Assembly (NCBI GenBank): GCA_910574455.1
Contig: CAJSYZ010000003.1
Span: 2,913,250 to 2,977,249, forward strand
Origin: Trichaptum fuscoviolaceum
Taxonomy: Eukaryota > Basidiomycota > Agaricomycetes > Hymenochaetales > Trichaptaceae
Direction: 5' to 3'
Length of the DNA: 64,000 bases
This document shows, piece after piece, positions 1 through 15,265 of the stretch. The notes beneath the pieces were generated by a model. It had not been told where the DNA came from, searched no databases, and was given only the letters and a program-made list of their open reading frames with translations. A program made the position numbers and the translations under genes. Every line of letters starts with the position of its first letter. Within the stretch, counting starts at the first letter, position 1.

Positions 1-1347
<1,347 letters not shown>

Positions 1348-1848
1348 AGCTAGTCTTCAAGAAACTAAGACCCCAGAAGAAAAGAGCGACACGCTATTGT
1401 AAGCAAAAAAAAACTAGATGTCTTGTATCCCTATTGATTTTCACATTCATATTCGACGTAACAAGATCTGGGTGTATTAAATAATATTATACATGTGTCT
1501 GTGGTAGTGCTATGTACAATCTCCAAGTGAATGGATGTGTCAGTTTACACCTCTTCAAGAGGTGTCCCTTCCCTATGGCTCCATATACTTTTATACAATG
1601 TGCTTCAGATTGATAGACATTTTTGTTCGCCTCCTTCCCAATGCCATAGCCACTAGCGTGCACATGCGCGTCGTAGGTGTGACGAGGACGAGTAGCACTA
1701 TCTGCTAATCGTAATGGTAATCCTCCGAGTTGGACAAGGTCAGCTTCACATGCATCATCCCACCCAAAGAAATGACAGACGCCTTCCCCGAAGCGATCCT
1801 TCGCCAGTGCTTCCGTAGTCGGTCAATCATATTCGTAATTTCTAAATG
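1348..1848. other. Intergenic, convergent 3' ends
   Basis: About 500 bases between the stops of the glucoamylase and the kinase gene, which converge here. I see no coding signal, RNA gene or repeat; it is AT-rich and presumably holds both 3' untranslated regions. Confidence 0.6.
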
Positions 1849-3878
1849 CTATACAAGCTCTATGCCTTCCAATTTCGTGCCCTACATCAAGATTAGCAAA
1901 GTAATTCAATCTCACACAGATAACTCACTAGTTTGGGCAAACGCAAGTATACGTCTGTCCCTTGATTTTAGAGTTAGTGCAAGTGCGCCTGTAAAATTCA
2001 AATTTTATTTACCCCATCCATCCAATGATACAAGCTCAAGCGAGCCACCGAAATAACTAAGAACAACGTTTCAGTCGATCTCTCGCCGGCTCTTGGACGT
2101 GTTTAACGTACGTTGCGAAGATATTGCTCATAGGCAATCCAATCCCTATACGAGTGTGCTTTCCAACGCCAGCCTTCTTCTCCGGATCGTACGTCTGCTT
2201 TGACTTCCAAGCATCAATTTGCTCGTCAACAGTAGCACGCATACCCTGAGGACTTGTGCTGATAGACTTGAGCGCGCCTATGCGATCTGTATCTAGACGC
2301 ATCGTGTTCCGAGAGTGCGAGAAGGAAAAGAGGTCCGTAGGAGAAGATATTTGTGGAATTACCAGTCCACCGCCTAAGTAAAGGTATGAGATTAAGTTGG
2401 AAGACATGTGACTTCTCACTGCAAACCTTGATCTGAGAGTCGAACCTGCACCTCATCTTGACCCATTGCAATAGTTGCGCGAATGGGAGGCAAAGAGTTG
2501 GCATCCCTATGATGATAGCTTGTCGCATATATTGCCTATAGCGTTGGTTAAGGGCATGGCTGAAGCAAAGTGAAAATATATGCATACATTCTTCAGAAAC
2601 TCAAACATGATGTATCTGCAATGGTGATACATTTTAGCATTTACCTATGGTTTGAAAGAGTGCGAGGGCTTACTCGAATTGATCCCGTATGTACGCAAAC
2701 TTCGCATCTCGATGGCCTTCCACAAGGACTTGTGGGCACTCATGTCTTACATGTTTATTCTCTGGATCGAAGTACATTACGCTTCGAGGGTTTGACCGTA
2801 GCAAAGTCGCGCATTTCTCGATGCTGTCAGCGGGCTTCATGTCGGTATGTATGATGCCCACTCGGTGTGCTTCACGCGTTCGAGCTTTCTTCCTGAAGTC
2901 CTCCGTAAGGGCAATATGATGCTGTGCCAAAACTCGCCGCGAGATTCGGGAAACCAGCATTCGATTGATGAATGCATCAAGCTGGTCTGGAAGTAGGTAT
3001 GGCGAAGATAGAGAAAGACCAAGGACAAGGGATGGAATAATAGAAGCACTGCGTACAGACTGTCAGAACAAAAGAAAGATGGTTATGGATCCCAACTTAC
3101 TGCTCGTCGAGTATGCCCCTAAGAAACTCGCAGAATTTTACATTTTCAGCCATGGTAGTAATCGGAGGAAAGGCACGGAATCTTCATTGTATAATTGAGC
3201 TTCGGAGACTATTCAGAGATGAAAAGGTATTCTCACTTGTCGAAAGCAGTCCAGTATAGCTGCTCGAGTCAAAATGTATAAACATACTAAGGACGCAGAA
3301 GCTTTACGGACCTCATATACACGTGCTACTTCCTCTTGAGTAACAACGATGAACGGTAGAGCTTGCATGTCGCGGAGACGATGCGCTATGCGCACAGGTA
3401 GCTCAGTTCTGACATAGTTTGCGCTCTGTAGTGTCAAGGACCATGAGCAACTTCATTACATAGCTTATATGAACTGAACAAACGTACTTTAATCAACCTC
3501 TCCTCATTCATACTCCGTCCGAAGAATATCTTTCACATTCTCAGACTCGACGAGCGAAACGAATCCAATATAAGCCCAGCTCACCAGCTGCCTCAATGTC
3601 AGCCTCTTCGTCTCCTTTGCAGCGTACAGCTCCAGTTGTCTGTTCTGGTAAAAATGTAAAGCCGATGAAACCGAAGGCGACGAGCTCCTGCTCTGCCCGT
3701 GTTGCTGGCTGTTATAGCGCAATGCCCTCGACGCACGAGCAAGGCGCCTTGAAAGTTCATTGCGTTGCTCTCCGAGGAGACGCACAACCAGCATTTCTGA
3801 CGAGGTCACTGAGCAATGGTGGGAGGAGGAGGATGCTCGAGGCACCGGCTCAAGGGGCCTGGCCTGTGATTGAGTCAC
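1849..3878 (-). CDS. Mitochondrial PDK/BCKDK-family protein kinase
   Basis: Histidine-kinase-like serine kinase that phosphorylates the E1 subunit of a mitochondrial 2-oxoacid dehydrogenase complex. Many exons on the minus strand give the family's motifs in order: an N-terminal FYQNR..LTLRQLV helix; YVRTELPVRIAHRLRDMQALP; RISRRVLAQHHIALTEDF; YIMFEFLKN (N-box); PPIRATIAMG; RLSDQGGG (G1); GIGLPMSNIFATYFGGSLEL (G2 region); and the tail TDVYLRLPKLGTKLEG just before the stop. The start is the first ATG of the long first exon. An internal ATG near 3795 (MLVVRLLGE, Arg-rich) could also begin a mitochondrial presequence. The exon junction between the N-box and PPIRAT is not clean by eye. PDK versus BCKDK (yeast Pkp1/Pkp2 types) is not decided; the long insert before the G2 box favours the Pkp2/BCKDK-like branch. 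Confidence 0.85.
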
Positions 3879-4120
3879 TGCATGTCAAGTTGATCGGCAA
3901 GAGATATTACTATTATCTTATCTTATCGCATGCTAGCACTCAATGGCATGCGTGGATCTCAGATTCACTCGAACTGCACATTTACAACAAAACAAACTTA
4001 GATAGCTATTTATTCATACATAATTTACAACATAAGTAAGAAAACATGCAAATGTGATGCGATATCGTGAGTTTATGCGGTGCAATCCTATGCATAATAT
4101 ACAGTCCAATCAATTGTCAT

Positions 4121-6352
4121 TCATTGTGCCTTGTGAAACCACTTCCTCAAATTCGTCTGTCCAACAGCGTCCACTGCACGTTTGACGTCTTCGCGTCCTA
4201 TCAAGCTGCGATGTTTAATGAATTCCTTCGCCGTGCCTGAAGAAGCAGGTGCCGCGGGTAGGAAAACTCGTATGTTTACTAAATGCTCGAAAGACTGGGT
4301 AGAACTGATCAGGAAAGAGTTGAGATTCAGGTCGAGTTGTTACCATGACTTACTCCTATCAAAATCCCTCGCCCGACATTCATCATACCAATACCTCCTC
4401 CAGCGAACATGACGGGTGCGGCGGAGGAGATTCGTACTTGAGTTTGGAACGCATCACGAAGCATTTCGAACGTAAAGGTATCATGCCCCGCCGTCCTCAT
4501 ATGCTCGGCTGCAATGAGAAGCGACAGTTGAGGATAGGTTAACCCTGACAATTCGTAAGAATACAATACAGTTTATATAAGAAGGTCAGACTCACTCAAC
4601 AATATGTCCGGACGAGGAATACTGCGCTGAGATTCAACATGGCTACGGATATGTTTCACCAACAGATATGGAGATCCGGCACTTAAAGTTGAAACGGCAC
4701 TTGCCTAGTGGATATTAATTAGGCATGTATACAGAATTGTAAGTAAGATGAACTGACCATAATACTTTGTAGTATCCTGACATCCCTTGAAACGCTGAAT
4801 ATGTCTTGTAGCAGTTCTTTCAGCGAACGCTCTTCAATAAATGAGTTGACTGTTTGTGACCAGATGATCTGCCATTCCCGAATCGCTGAACGATCCAATG
4901 GAGAACTGGCTGAATCCGCAGACACGCAGAGACAGTTGCGTAGCAGCTCAATCCATTCGTCAACTTTCTTTAGCGCGGCAGTGCGGAATGTACGGTGAGA
5001 GAATCGGCTCTTGACACGCTTTTCCAAAAGATTTATAACATCGACGCGAGCGGTTAGGCCGATAACAGCAAGTCCACGTTGAGTATCACTTCCAGCGCGA
5101 CAGGACTGCACAGTGTCTAGTAGGCAATAAAGGAGTGCTTGGCGCGGGTGGTGAGTGAAGAGATCAAAACAATCCAAGAGTACTACCACCGGTCGGGTCA
5201 GCGTAGGTAGAGCAGAAATAAGGGAAGGAAGATGGGTCGATGGGGGTAGTGATGCAAGTAATCCATCAACATCAGCTTCGGAGTTCGTTTCGTCGATGAA
5301 TGGGTTCTCAGCATCATCTGCAGAAGCCAGAGTACTGAATTTATCGCTGCCTGTTTGCTCTACGATCTGACGTGCAATCTCGCGCATGGCAAGTCGATCC
5401 GTCCGGTGAACATGTCCATTTAGTCGGACAACGATTGGCTTCTCCTCAATGAATTCTCCGAGAGCTTGCTCAAGAACCTACGCCTAGGGTCAGCCTAATA
5501 GTACGAGAAACAAATCCGTGCAACTCGTACCTTCGTTTTACCACTACCCGCTGGCCCAATGACTAGACAGCTGTTACCTTCGCCACGTCGTATAGTACCA
5601 CCTAATAGACTACATAGCTGTTGTAGGGTAGCAGTATTCGCAGCTGGTTCGTCGTCTTCTGCAAGGTGAATTCCACCATGAGAAGGAGCCAAGATGGCAT
5701 CCAGAATGACTCGCTTCTGTGCATTCAGACAAGGGAGAAGGTACGAAGGCAGCGGCACAGGCGGCTTCTTTACGCTTGCTTCTGAATTACTGATGGAAAG
5801 ACTGCCGCTTTCATCTCGGCGAGATTTGGTAGGGCTAGAAGTCGCTAACGCGCGAGTCACAAACTTCTTAGAAGGTGATCTCTCCGCCGGTGAATCTGGA
5901 ACGTTCGTCGAAGGGTTGAATGAAGTGGCCTGAGCCTTCGTTCTTGATTGATTGATTTTCTTCTGCCTGGTCGGGGTATCGATCACAATGGCGTCGAATA
6001 CAACCCTCTTCGATCGCTTCGTCGGAGCATCTCGTTCTTCTTCGAGTTGTTTGTTCTCGGGGCCAATATTAAGCTCGTCCGCCTCTGACTCGTCTTTGTC
6101 CCCCTCATCAGTGTTCTCGTTCTCTTTATGCGACGAGGAATCCAGTATTCTAGCTTTTCGCCCGTATACCCGTTTAGGAGGAGGTACTCGCGGTGTGGCC
6201 GGTTCGATTTGACCACCTCTTTTTCTGCGAGTGGGGGTGGAGGCCTCAAATACTAACGGCTGAACGGCTTTGAGCGTAGCAGACGAGCGTGTCACACGCT
6301 TTGAAGGAGAGGTATCGGGCTCGAAGACGTCTTGTGCTTTGCGTTTCGCCAT
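4121..6352 (-). CDS. ORC4: Origin recognition complex subunit 4
   Basis: AAA+ subunit of ORC, which marks replication origins and loads the MCM helicase in the nucleus. The N-terminal ~230 residues are basic, Ser/Thr-Pro rich and disordered, starting MAKRKAQDVFEPDTSPSKR. Then follow the Walker A motif VIGPAGSGKTK at an exon end, VVLLDCFDLFTHHPRQALLY (Walker B region), AVIGLTARVDVINLLEKRVKSR (sensor and arginine region) and the C-terminal ORC4 winged-helix part (TYPQLSLLIAAEHM, FEMLRDAF, FLPAAPASSG, KWFHKAQ before the stop). The Orc4-typical arrangement RFSHRTF is present. The start is the only good ATG upstream of the basic region. MED20 is divergent, 158 bases away. Confidence 0.93.
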
Positions 6353-6510
6353 GATGGATGTAGTAGGAAGGAGGATACAATGGATCGGGAGGAACAAGTG
6401 ACGCGTAAACCAAAAACGCGCATAGTCACGCGTGACCGTGACCTTAAACTTTGTCACACTGGCAGCACAGCTGCACTCCTGTATTTCGGAGGCCTTTCAC
6501 CAACCGCAAT
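6353..6510. promoter_or_regulatory. Divergent ORC4/MED20 promoter with two MluI boxes
   Basis: Only 158 bases separate the two start codons. ACGCGT occurs twice, at 6401-6406 and 6428-6433, with an intervening ACGCGC. ACGCGT is the MCB core bound by the MBF (Mbp1/Swi6-type) G1/S regulator in fungi, which fits ORC4, a replication gene. The motif is seen; regulation by MBF is inference. Confidence 0.5.
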
Positions 6511-7562
6511 ATGGGATTCACAGGGTAAGCTAGCTACTCTGATCTTGTGCGCTAAATCTGTTGTCTGATCGATTTAGCTCAGTCTTGCACGATGGCCGAA
6601 TGCACCAACTACTGGATTGGAACTCGTCAAGCAAAATATCCTGCGCAATCACGCTGGCTCAGAACGAGGCAAATGGTTCCTGAGCGTTCGGTCCTTCCGT
6701 TCAAACTTCGGAAACATGCAAGGCCTTCAGGCAGATCGCTCTATGTGTGCATTGACGATGAACAACCATGTATTTGTGCTACTTGAAGATCCTGTTGCAC
6801 CCAGCAGAGCGGATTATTTGGCTGCGATAGGTCAGACTGGTCAGACGCCAGTGAACCCGACGAATACAGCAACTAGCCCCGGCAGACACTCCTCACAGCC
6901 GCATTTGGCTGAACCTCCGCATTATCGAAATACTTTTCTGACAGTCAGCCCGCCAGGTGCTCTTGAGCAGCTCATAGGGCAGTTGAGCGCTCGATGGGTC
7001 TCGACACGTCAACCGAATGCAAACATTCGGAACCAATCGCCTGCAACGGGGAATCAGCTTGTGATTGACGGTAGTGTCTTTTCCATAGGCACTGATTGGT
7101 TGGTGCGAGTTGGGAATGTTCTTTTGGCTGGTGGTGCAGTTAAAGGCATGCTTCTGGAGGTATGTTTTGCGTTATTCAGTTTCCTCGTGCCTTGACGAAT
7201 GAGACCACCAGGCTGAATATCTGCCCTTGCCGACTATGCATTCTCCTACTCAAGATGGCACCTCAGAACTACTTTCAAATCTCCTGATCTCAATACTTCC
7301 AAATGTTCCAAACGCCACTCCAGTTGCTGTGAGCATAACTGACTCTCAGTGGGAAGAAGTTCTTTGGAACCGTAGCGAACCTGAGGATGAGGAAGACACC
7401 CTGAATAGGACTAAACCTGATACCGATGATGACGATATATACACGTATGAAGATGAGGACGACCCATCAATCAAGCAAAAGGGAGATTGGACCGGTGTGG
7501 ATCGGGATCGACGATCTGCCTTCCTGATAATAGGTGCATTGAAGTCAGAGGGCATTCTATGA
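6511..7562 (+). CDS. MED20: Mediator complex subunit 20
   Basis: Head-module subunit of Mediator, which links transcription factors to RNA polymerase II. Exons 6511-6524, 6583-7159 and 7212-7562 give 313 residues in a continuous frame. Exon 1 encodes only MGFT plus two bases; this tiny first exon explains why the start is easily missed. Exon 2 resumes as LARWPNAPTTGLELVKQNI. Family features are the MGFTG start, KWFLSVRSFRSN, a Med20 beta-barrel core ending VRVGNVLLAGGAVKGMLLE, and EYLPLPTM in exon 3. The C-terminal half has an acidic low-complexity stretch (EPEDEEDT, DTDDDDIYTYEDEDD), which is unusual in length. It is divergent from ORC4. Confidence 0.88.
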
Positions 7563-7610
7563 AGCTGGTCAGTAAATCTACTATGCATAAGGGTACTTCA
7601 CAACATCTAA

Positions 7611-9023
<1,413 letters not shown>

Positions 9024-9382
9024 ATAAGAGCTTAGTACGGTAGAGAGTGCCAAGTGGATTACTTGATAGTAGCAGACACGGTCACGGTGGGTGGAGGATC
9101 CAAGCGAGCGTGACGCATCATCTCCGTGACACATGATGACGTATAATGTGACTAGACGTGCCGCGCATCATCACGCTGTAGCGCGATCCCTACGCGCGTG
9201 GCAGCGGATGCAGATTCTCCTTCCAACTTCCATGTTCAAGATATTTCTCTTCCTTCATCCACTCTCAATGACATTCTTCTAGAGCCTTGATATCTACGTA
9301 CTCTTAAAACAATTATTTACATACTCTATCGTACAACGCTCCTTTTCTTCGAGATTTCTGAGAAGACATACGGTGGGGAGGT
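9024..9382. promoter_or_regulatory. Divergent JMJD7/ELG1 promoter
   Basis: The 359-base gap between the two start codons contains ACGCGCGT near 9192, close to the MluI box seen upstream of ORC4. ELG1 is a replication gene, so G1/S control would make sense. No other element was recognised. Confidence 0.35.
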
Positions 9383-12300
9383 ATGGGCCACAAGCAGGGT
9401 AAGCGGACACGAAGCCATGCCAAAGGTAAACCTGCCGGAGAAAACAAGTGCAAAAAGGGAGCACGTCCGAATCAGCCGTCGATTCTGCAGCTGTGGAACA
9501 GCTCTAAGACGTCCATCAGCGAGGACTCGCAAGGTTCCGATGTCCCAACTATTGCGGTTGAATTGCTCGAAAGCGAAGATATGGCCATTGATATAACTGA
9601 GGAGGTTAATGAGGGTCAGTCAGAAGGAACTCGGCCCCCTACTTCGGATGAAGACAATCAAAGCTCCTCGCCTCTTCGCTTAGCCCCGCTGCCAAACTTG
9701 AACGGTATGTGAAGTGCTTCTATAGAACGCTGCTACATACGATCCTAATGTCACAACAGGTGGACAGTCTAAAGTGCAACCATCTTCGAATAAACTCTTT
9801 CCGATATTCTCTGGTGGGAAGGACTCGGCCTCAATGTTGAAGTCCGGAACGGAACAATATGTAACATCCTCTTCGCCATCGCGTTCTACCTTGAAACCTA
9901 ATAAGAGGCAAAGGCGGTCTCAAGGCTTAGAAAGGACGAAGAGTGCCCCGTCATATCCGACCCAGCAAGATGTAGATGCATCTTTGCCTCTTTCACAACC
10001 TATATCTCCATCCCGTCTGCAAGGAAAGGCGAAAAAGCTCGTTATAGAAATCGATGCGGACGAAGATGGCAGTCACATCAAGCATGGTAGTCGAGACGAA
10101 CCGATAACCATTGATATGTCCCCTATTAAAGTCAAGGGAAGAGAGACGGCCGAATCCATTAACAAATTCTTTGCTCCGAGGAGATATGTCACACCCCTAG
10201 GCGCCAATAATAATAAACCCAACAAAATCTCGGTACATCAAGAATACGCGCCTTGGCCGTCAAACAATTGCCAACACATCCGTGGTCCGCAACAGTCGTT
10301 TCAACCATCTTCCCTGGATTTTGCTCGTGCTTTCTTTGATCCTACTGAAGAGGAGCTGCAGATGTCTTTGAACTTTCTACAGCAATCGATCAGCAGATCA
10401 CCTTGTCTTTCTCATACACAGTACCATCCATATCCCTCCACCGTAACCCGCCCCGAGGCAAGTCACCAACTAGCTGTAGCCATGAAGGGACATCTTGATC
10501 GTGCATCTCTTTCGCGTTTCTCCACGACTACTTTCGATGACCTAAGATCCCCACAAGAAACCTGGAATGAGAGGTGGCATCCTCGATGCGCCGCAGAAGT
10601 GATTGGAAATGAGGATCACGCACGTTACCTCAGAGACTGGTTGCGAGCACTGGAAGTCCGAGCTACACCACAGACAGCAGACGGTCCATCAACAAGCAAT
10701 GTGTTTTCAATTAAGCGTGGAAGGGGGAAGGAAGTAGCCAATGACTATCCCAAAGAAGTCAAACGACCGAACATAATACGTGCAGTCGATAAATCACAGC
10801 GCAAAAGAAGAAGAATAGATTCAGATGAAGAAGACCTCGAAGACTGGATAGCGGACGATGACTCAGATGATGAGAATCCATGGCGGCATGCGACACCGAT
10901 AATCGAAGAACCCGAAGATCTACCTGACCCTAGTGAAGGCGGGGGCAGTCCATGGAAGCCTCGAATGACTCGCCTAAAACGAAACTGGAAAGACGATCAG
11001 GATTCAGAATTGACGTTAGATATACCACTCTTGGACGCTCCTTCCCAAGAGGACCCGACATACGATTTTACTTCCTACCTTACGAACACTATTCTGCTGT
11101 CTGGGCCCAGTGGTTGCGGCAAAACTGCAGCTGTCTATGCGTGTGCGGAGGAACTTGGCTGGGAGGTTTTTGAGGTTTACCCAGGGATTGGTAAGAGGAA
11201 TGGGGCGAGTCTACTCAGTCTAGTAGGCGATGCCGGAAAGCACCATTTAGTTGGGAAGGGATCAACAAGGAGCGTTAGGAACGAGGATGCGCATCAGAAG
11301 AGTGGCATTACCTCATTTTTCTCAACCAAAGGTTCGCGTGCACATTCGATTTTAGGCTCGAACGCGTCTGCCGAGGGAAATGAATCATCGAGTCCTGGAT
11401 CGCCGATTACGCTAGAACAAAGTATATTATCAGAAGGGACAAATTCATTGTCGAACAATGAAAGCGATCCCGCGCAAATGCTCAACCGCCAATCAATCAT
11501 TCTCTTGGAGGAAGTGGATATTCTATTCAACGAAGATGTAAACTTCTGGCCTACTATTGTAACACTGATCAAAGAATCTAGACGGCCAGTTGTGATGACT
11601 TGCAACGGTATGTTGTCCATGTTCGCAATAAATCCATTCGTCATAACTTATTATGACCATTCAGATCCTTACCTCATTCCCTTCTCTGAACTGCCTCTTC
11701 AGACTGTGCTCTATTTCAGTTCGTGCCCACCTGACCTGGCTAGCTCCTATATCAAATGCCTGGCTCTCGCTGAGGGATATTATTTCTCCGCAAAAGACTG
11801 TGGTCTGATAGTGAAGACTCAATCATCGCCAAACGGCGTGGATCTATCCCATGATCTGGATAATGCTATCCGTCAGCTCAAGCCAGAACCATCGACCGAC
11901 CTTCGCCGGGCAATCAATTACACGCAGTTCTTGTGTCAAGGAAGTTTGTTTCAAACTGAGCATCATCCACAAGGCGGTGAACCGAATGTCGTGCTTGCCA
12001 ATTGGGCTTCTAACGACGACGGATACTTCTCCGATTGTTACGACGAGAATCCAGTGTCTTCCGCTCCAGATTTCGAAGGACCACGGAACAGCGAATTCCG
12101 CGAAAGCAACACGGATAAGGCCGGTCTCCATCGATTGTACCGCTTCTCAGATGCATTATCAATGATTGACAGCAATCTCGAGCGCAATGCAATAGCTGAG
12201 TTGGAGGTAAGTTAAAACCGTTTTTTTTAAATTTCAGGAGGAACTAAGCACGTTGCTTCCACATGACAGGTATACGACGTAGATGAGAATGCCGCTGGCG

Positions 12301-12854
12301 ATGACCAGGCTGGTTACAAGCACTTGATCCATCAATCGACGGTATCCCATTTCCAAGGCGGTATTGCATTTTATAACCACGACTCTGCGATAGCCTCGGA
12401 AGCAATTGACTGTGCGAGAAGGGTAGCGAAGAACGTCACAAACCCCTCCGGATGGCACCTGTCTAAGCCAGACCGGACCGAATGGCGTCGACTTACGAGT
12501 GCAACCAAACTTCAGCGAGAACGCTCGGCCTTCTTCGTGAGCTTTTCCGGTGCACTCTCAGACCAGATTCCCTTGATCCATGCGCAACCGGTGGATGCTC
12601 TCGTGCTCGATTACGCACCGTGGATTCGGAGCATCGACGTGGCCGATGAACTCTTGGAGGTTGCGGCGAACAAGGAGAATGAAACGCGTGCGCTATTACT
12701 CGGGGGAAGGACTACGCGGAATAGTCAACGCCAAAAATATGAACGGTACCTCACTTTGAGCGTTGACCAACGACAGGCCTTGGAGAACACTGCATTTCGC
12801 GTGACGGACACGTTACCTGGGGTAGATCATGAGCGGGCCATGCGCGAAGGTTAG
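9383..12854 (+). CDS. ELG1: Elg1/ATAD5-type RFC-like clamp unloader
   Basis: Large subunit of the Elg1-RFC complex, which removes PCNA from DNA after replication. Exons 9383-9704, 9760-11607, 11665-12206 and 12270-12854 join in frame to 1,098 residues. The N-terminal third is disordered and Ser/Pro rich, with SxPN-like repeats and basic patches, and contains the short IDITEE and FFAPR stretches seen in PCNA/SUMO-interacting tails. The AAA+ core has WNERWHPRCAAEVIGNEDHARYLRDWL, an acidic spacer, Walker A LLSGPSGCGKTAAVYA, EVFEVYPGIGKRNGASLL and the Elg1-specific Walker B ILLEEVDILF. These separate it from Rfc1, Rad24 and Ctf18. The third intron (11608-11664, 57 nt, no stop) could be read through to give a 19-residue insert. 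Confidence 0.93.
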
Positions 12855-13243
12855 GCGTTGTCATTTAGGACTGAGTTAGCTTTCCTCCGTTAGATTGCAC
12901 TGGGATGTAGGCTAGAATGTTGTAGTTAATTTTATTCCTCAATAATATTTCTCGAGCGTCTTTCTCGTCGACTTTTGGCCGTGCGAGCGCCGATTTAATG
13001 TACCCTGATAAGGTCTCTGCGCCACGTGAACCGCCCGACAACACTTCTCGCCAAAACACACCCAGCTCGTCGTCGCCGCCCTCCGCGCGTTCTTCATCCC
13101 AAACACTCACAGTGCTCTTGCCGCTGCTCGCTGTCCCCGACGGTGACCAGACATATATTAGTCCCGCTTCCGACGCGTGCTCTAGATCTTAGGCTCGCAG
13201 CCATCCGTTCCGGGCCGCCGAACTCACGGACCAACCGAACCCC
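12855..13243. other. Intergenic, promoter of the bHLH gene
   Basis: The gap holds the ELG1 3' end and the 5' region of the next gene. An E-box-like CACGTG lies near 13022, which could be an autoregulatory site for the bHLH protein encoded just downstream. No coding signal is convincing. Confidence 0.4.
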
Positions 13244-15265
13244 ATGGACGTCACTGACAAGGATGGCCAAAGACCACAGAATTCACCGACTCGCCATTCT
13301 CCCGCCCCCCCTCTCGCCCCCCTCGAATATCTGCAAAATCAACGAAGAGGCTCTATAACAGACCCTTCTCTCCACGCTGCAAGCCCAAATCTACAAAACC
13401 AAAGCACCGCCGCAAACACGCAAGCATCGATCCAGTTTCGCCAGCAGGACCATCCTCTTCCGGGCCAAGCACACTCTGCTTCAAACCACTCGGACACTTA
13501 CTTTAAAAACGCGCCTTTTACCTCTCGTCCTACTTCGCCATATATCTTCGGTGACGCCTCGGTGCAACCCACTGAGTCTTCAAATCGGCGCTTTTCGCAG
13601 AACGCCTCTGGAGAGCGTGGGAATGCTGGTGGGTCTAACTACAAGGTCGGAGGCATCTTTTGTTGACATAGACGATGGAACAGGGGAAATGGCGCAGACA
13701 CAGAACGGCCAATATGGTGAGTTTAGATATTATGTATGTTGTGATAAGCGAGACCTAGCTTGGTAATGGCATATAATCTACGCAGGCAAGCGGAGAGCAG
13801 ACCAAATGGACACGGACCCGACAGAAAGGTCAACTCTAAAACCTCCAATCGAGGTCACAACCACGACGTCTAATGTTCCCGGGCACCCCTCAAATTTCGA
13901 CTATAATATGCGGCGGCATTCCGTTCCAGGTGGAGAAGCGGGGAGAACGCAAACAGGACCTGGAGGCCAGCCACGCGATAGTCCCGTATCTCCCGCCTCG
14001 CAAGTGGGTGGAAAGCGCAAGATGTCCTCTGATCGCGGTCAGCTCCCTGTAGTGGGCGAGGAGATCGACCCTCAACTCATGGGTCCCGGACAGCAGTCCG
14101 GAATGTCAGTCGATCCAGAAGAACCTGCACCAAAACGAAGGAGTTCTGCTTTTGATACTCAACGGATTGCGCAACTAAGTCTCTATGATCGTCGGGATTC
14201 TATAGACTCGCGTATGAATAGTGCTGGGACCACTGGCACAACGCCAGGCTGGTGGAACGAAAGGCGAGATTCGTCCTCGTCATTATTCTCCAACACGTCT
14301 CTACCAAGCAGCGTAGGATTTAACTCTCCGGGCTTCTCCGGAGAGGCGCATGGCAGACAGCCTGGCAACATGAGTACTTTCTCGTGGCCTCCAAATGCGA
14401 GCTCTGGTGAACCGTCTGAACCTCCAGGCGTGCAAGCTGCAGTAGACCCTAATTTGGCCCGACAGTTTGAAGCCCAAATCCCTCCTCATTCTGTGCTTCC
14501 TCCTTCCAATATGCCCCTCGACCGTCGCATGTCAGTACCCGACACTATGCCATCTGCGTCTACAAGTCGTCCAGAACGCGTGCTCCGTTCTCGCTCGCGA
14601 CCTCCATCGCGGACAGCCACAGCACTGGCACGAGCTGGTGAGAATGCAGGTGCTCATTCGGACACTTCTCCGAAGCCAGAAGAGTCCCCCTCCTCAGGTA
14701 GCCCAGCACAGAGCTTAGCACCGCATCTCAAAGACTCTGGCTCTACGCCTTACTCGCGCTCCCCAGAATTGCGCGTATCCCATAAACTTGCCGAAAGGAA
14801 GCGTAGAAAAGAAATGCGCGACCTCTTTGATGAACTACGAGACCAACTCCCAGCGGATCGAGGGATGAAGGCAAGCAAGTGGGAAATTCTGAGCAAAGGT
14901 TCGCAATTTCGCAGCTTAAACCTTATGCGCAATGGTCTCACTACATTTTTAAACATCTAGCTATTGACTTCATTCAACAATTGAAGCGAAATAGCGAGAA
15001 TGTAGTACGAGAGAATGAAATGTTGAGACACGAACTGGAATCTGTCCGACACGGTGTTTCACCCTTTGGGCACCCTCCCGCACCACATCCAGCCATGTAC
15101 GCCCCCCTTCCAGGAGGACCTCCATACGGCGTACCCCAACCAGGACACCCCTCCCAGCAGCAACAGCCATTATCTAGACCGGGGTCCTCACAGCAGAATG
15201 CGTTCCCCCCCGGTTCTGGCGCAGGTCCACCCCAACCAGTGACTAATGGAAAGTCTGTATCATGA
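13244..15265 (+). CDS. bHLH transcription factor
   Basis: Sequence-specific nuclear regulator. Exons 13244-13628, 13672-13716, 13786-14898 and 14961-15265 join in frame to 615 residues. The first ~430 residues are Ser/Pro/Gln-rich and disordered, with the short block [17 protein letters not shown]. The bHLH domain is split by the last intron: [20 protein letters not shown] (basic region and helix 1), [17 protein letters not shown] (loop and start of helix 2), [10 protein letters not shown] (helix 2). The basic region has the E-R-K-R-R pattern that contacts E-boxes. A leucine-rich extension ([16 protein letters not shown]) follows helix 2, then a Pro/Gly/Gln tail. Intron 1 is only 43 nt; without it the frame closes at 13666. 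The factor's target pathway is not evident. Confidence 0.85.

Noticed and set aside
11608..11664. Retained 19-residue insert in Elg1
   Set aside because: It has a GTATGT donor and a CAG acceptor and interrupts the conserved TCN-DP junction, so it is treated as an intron.
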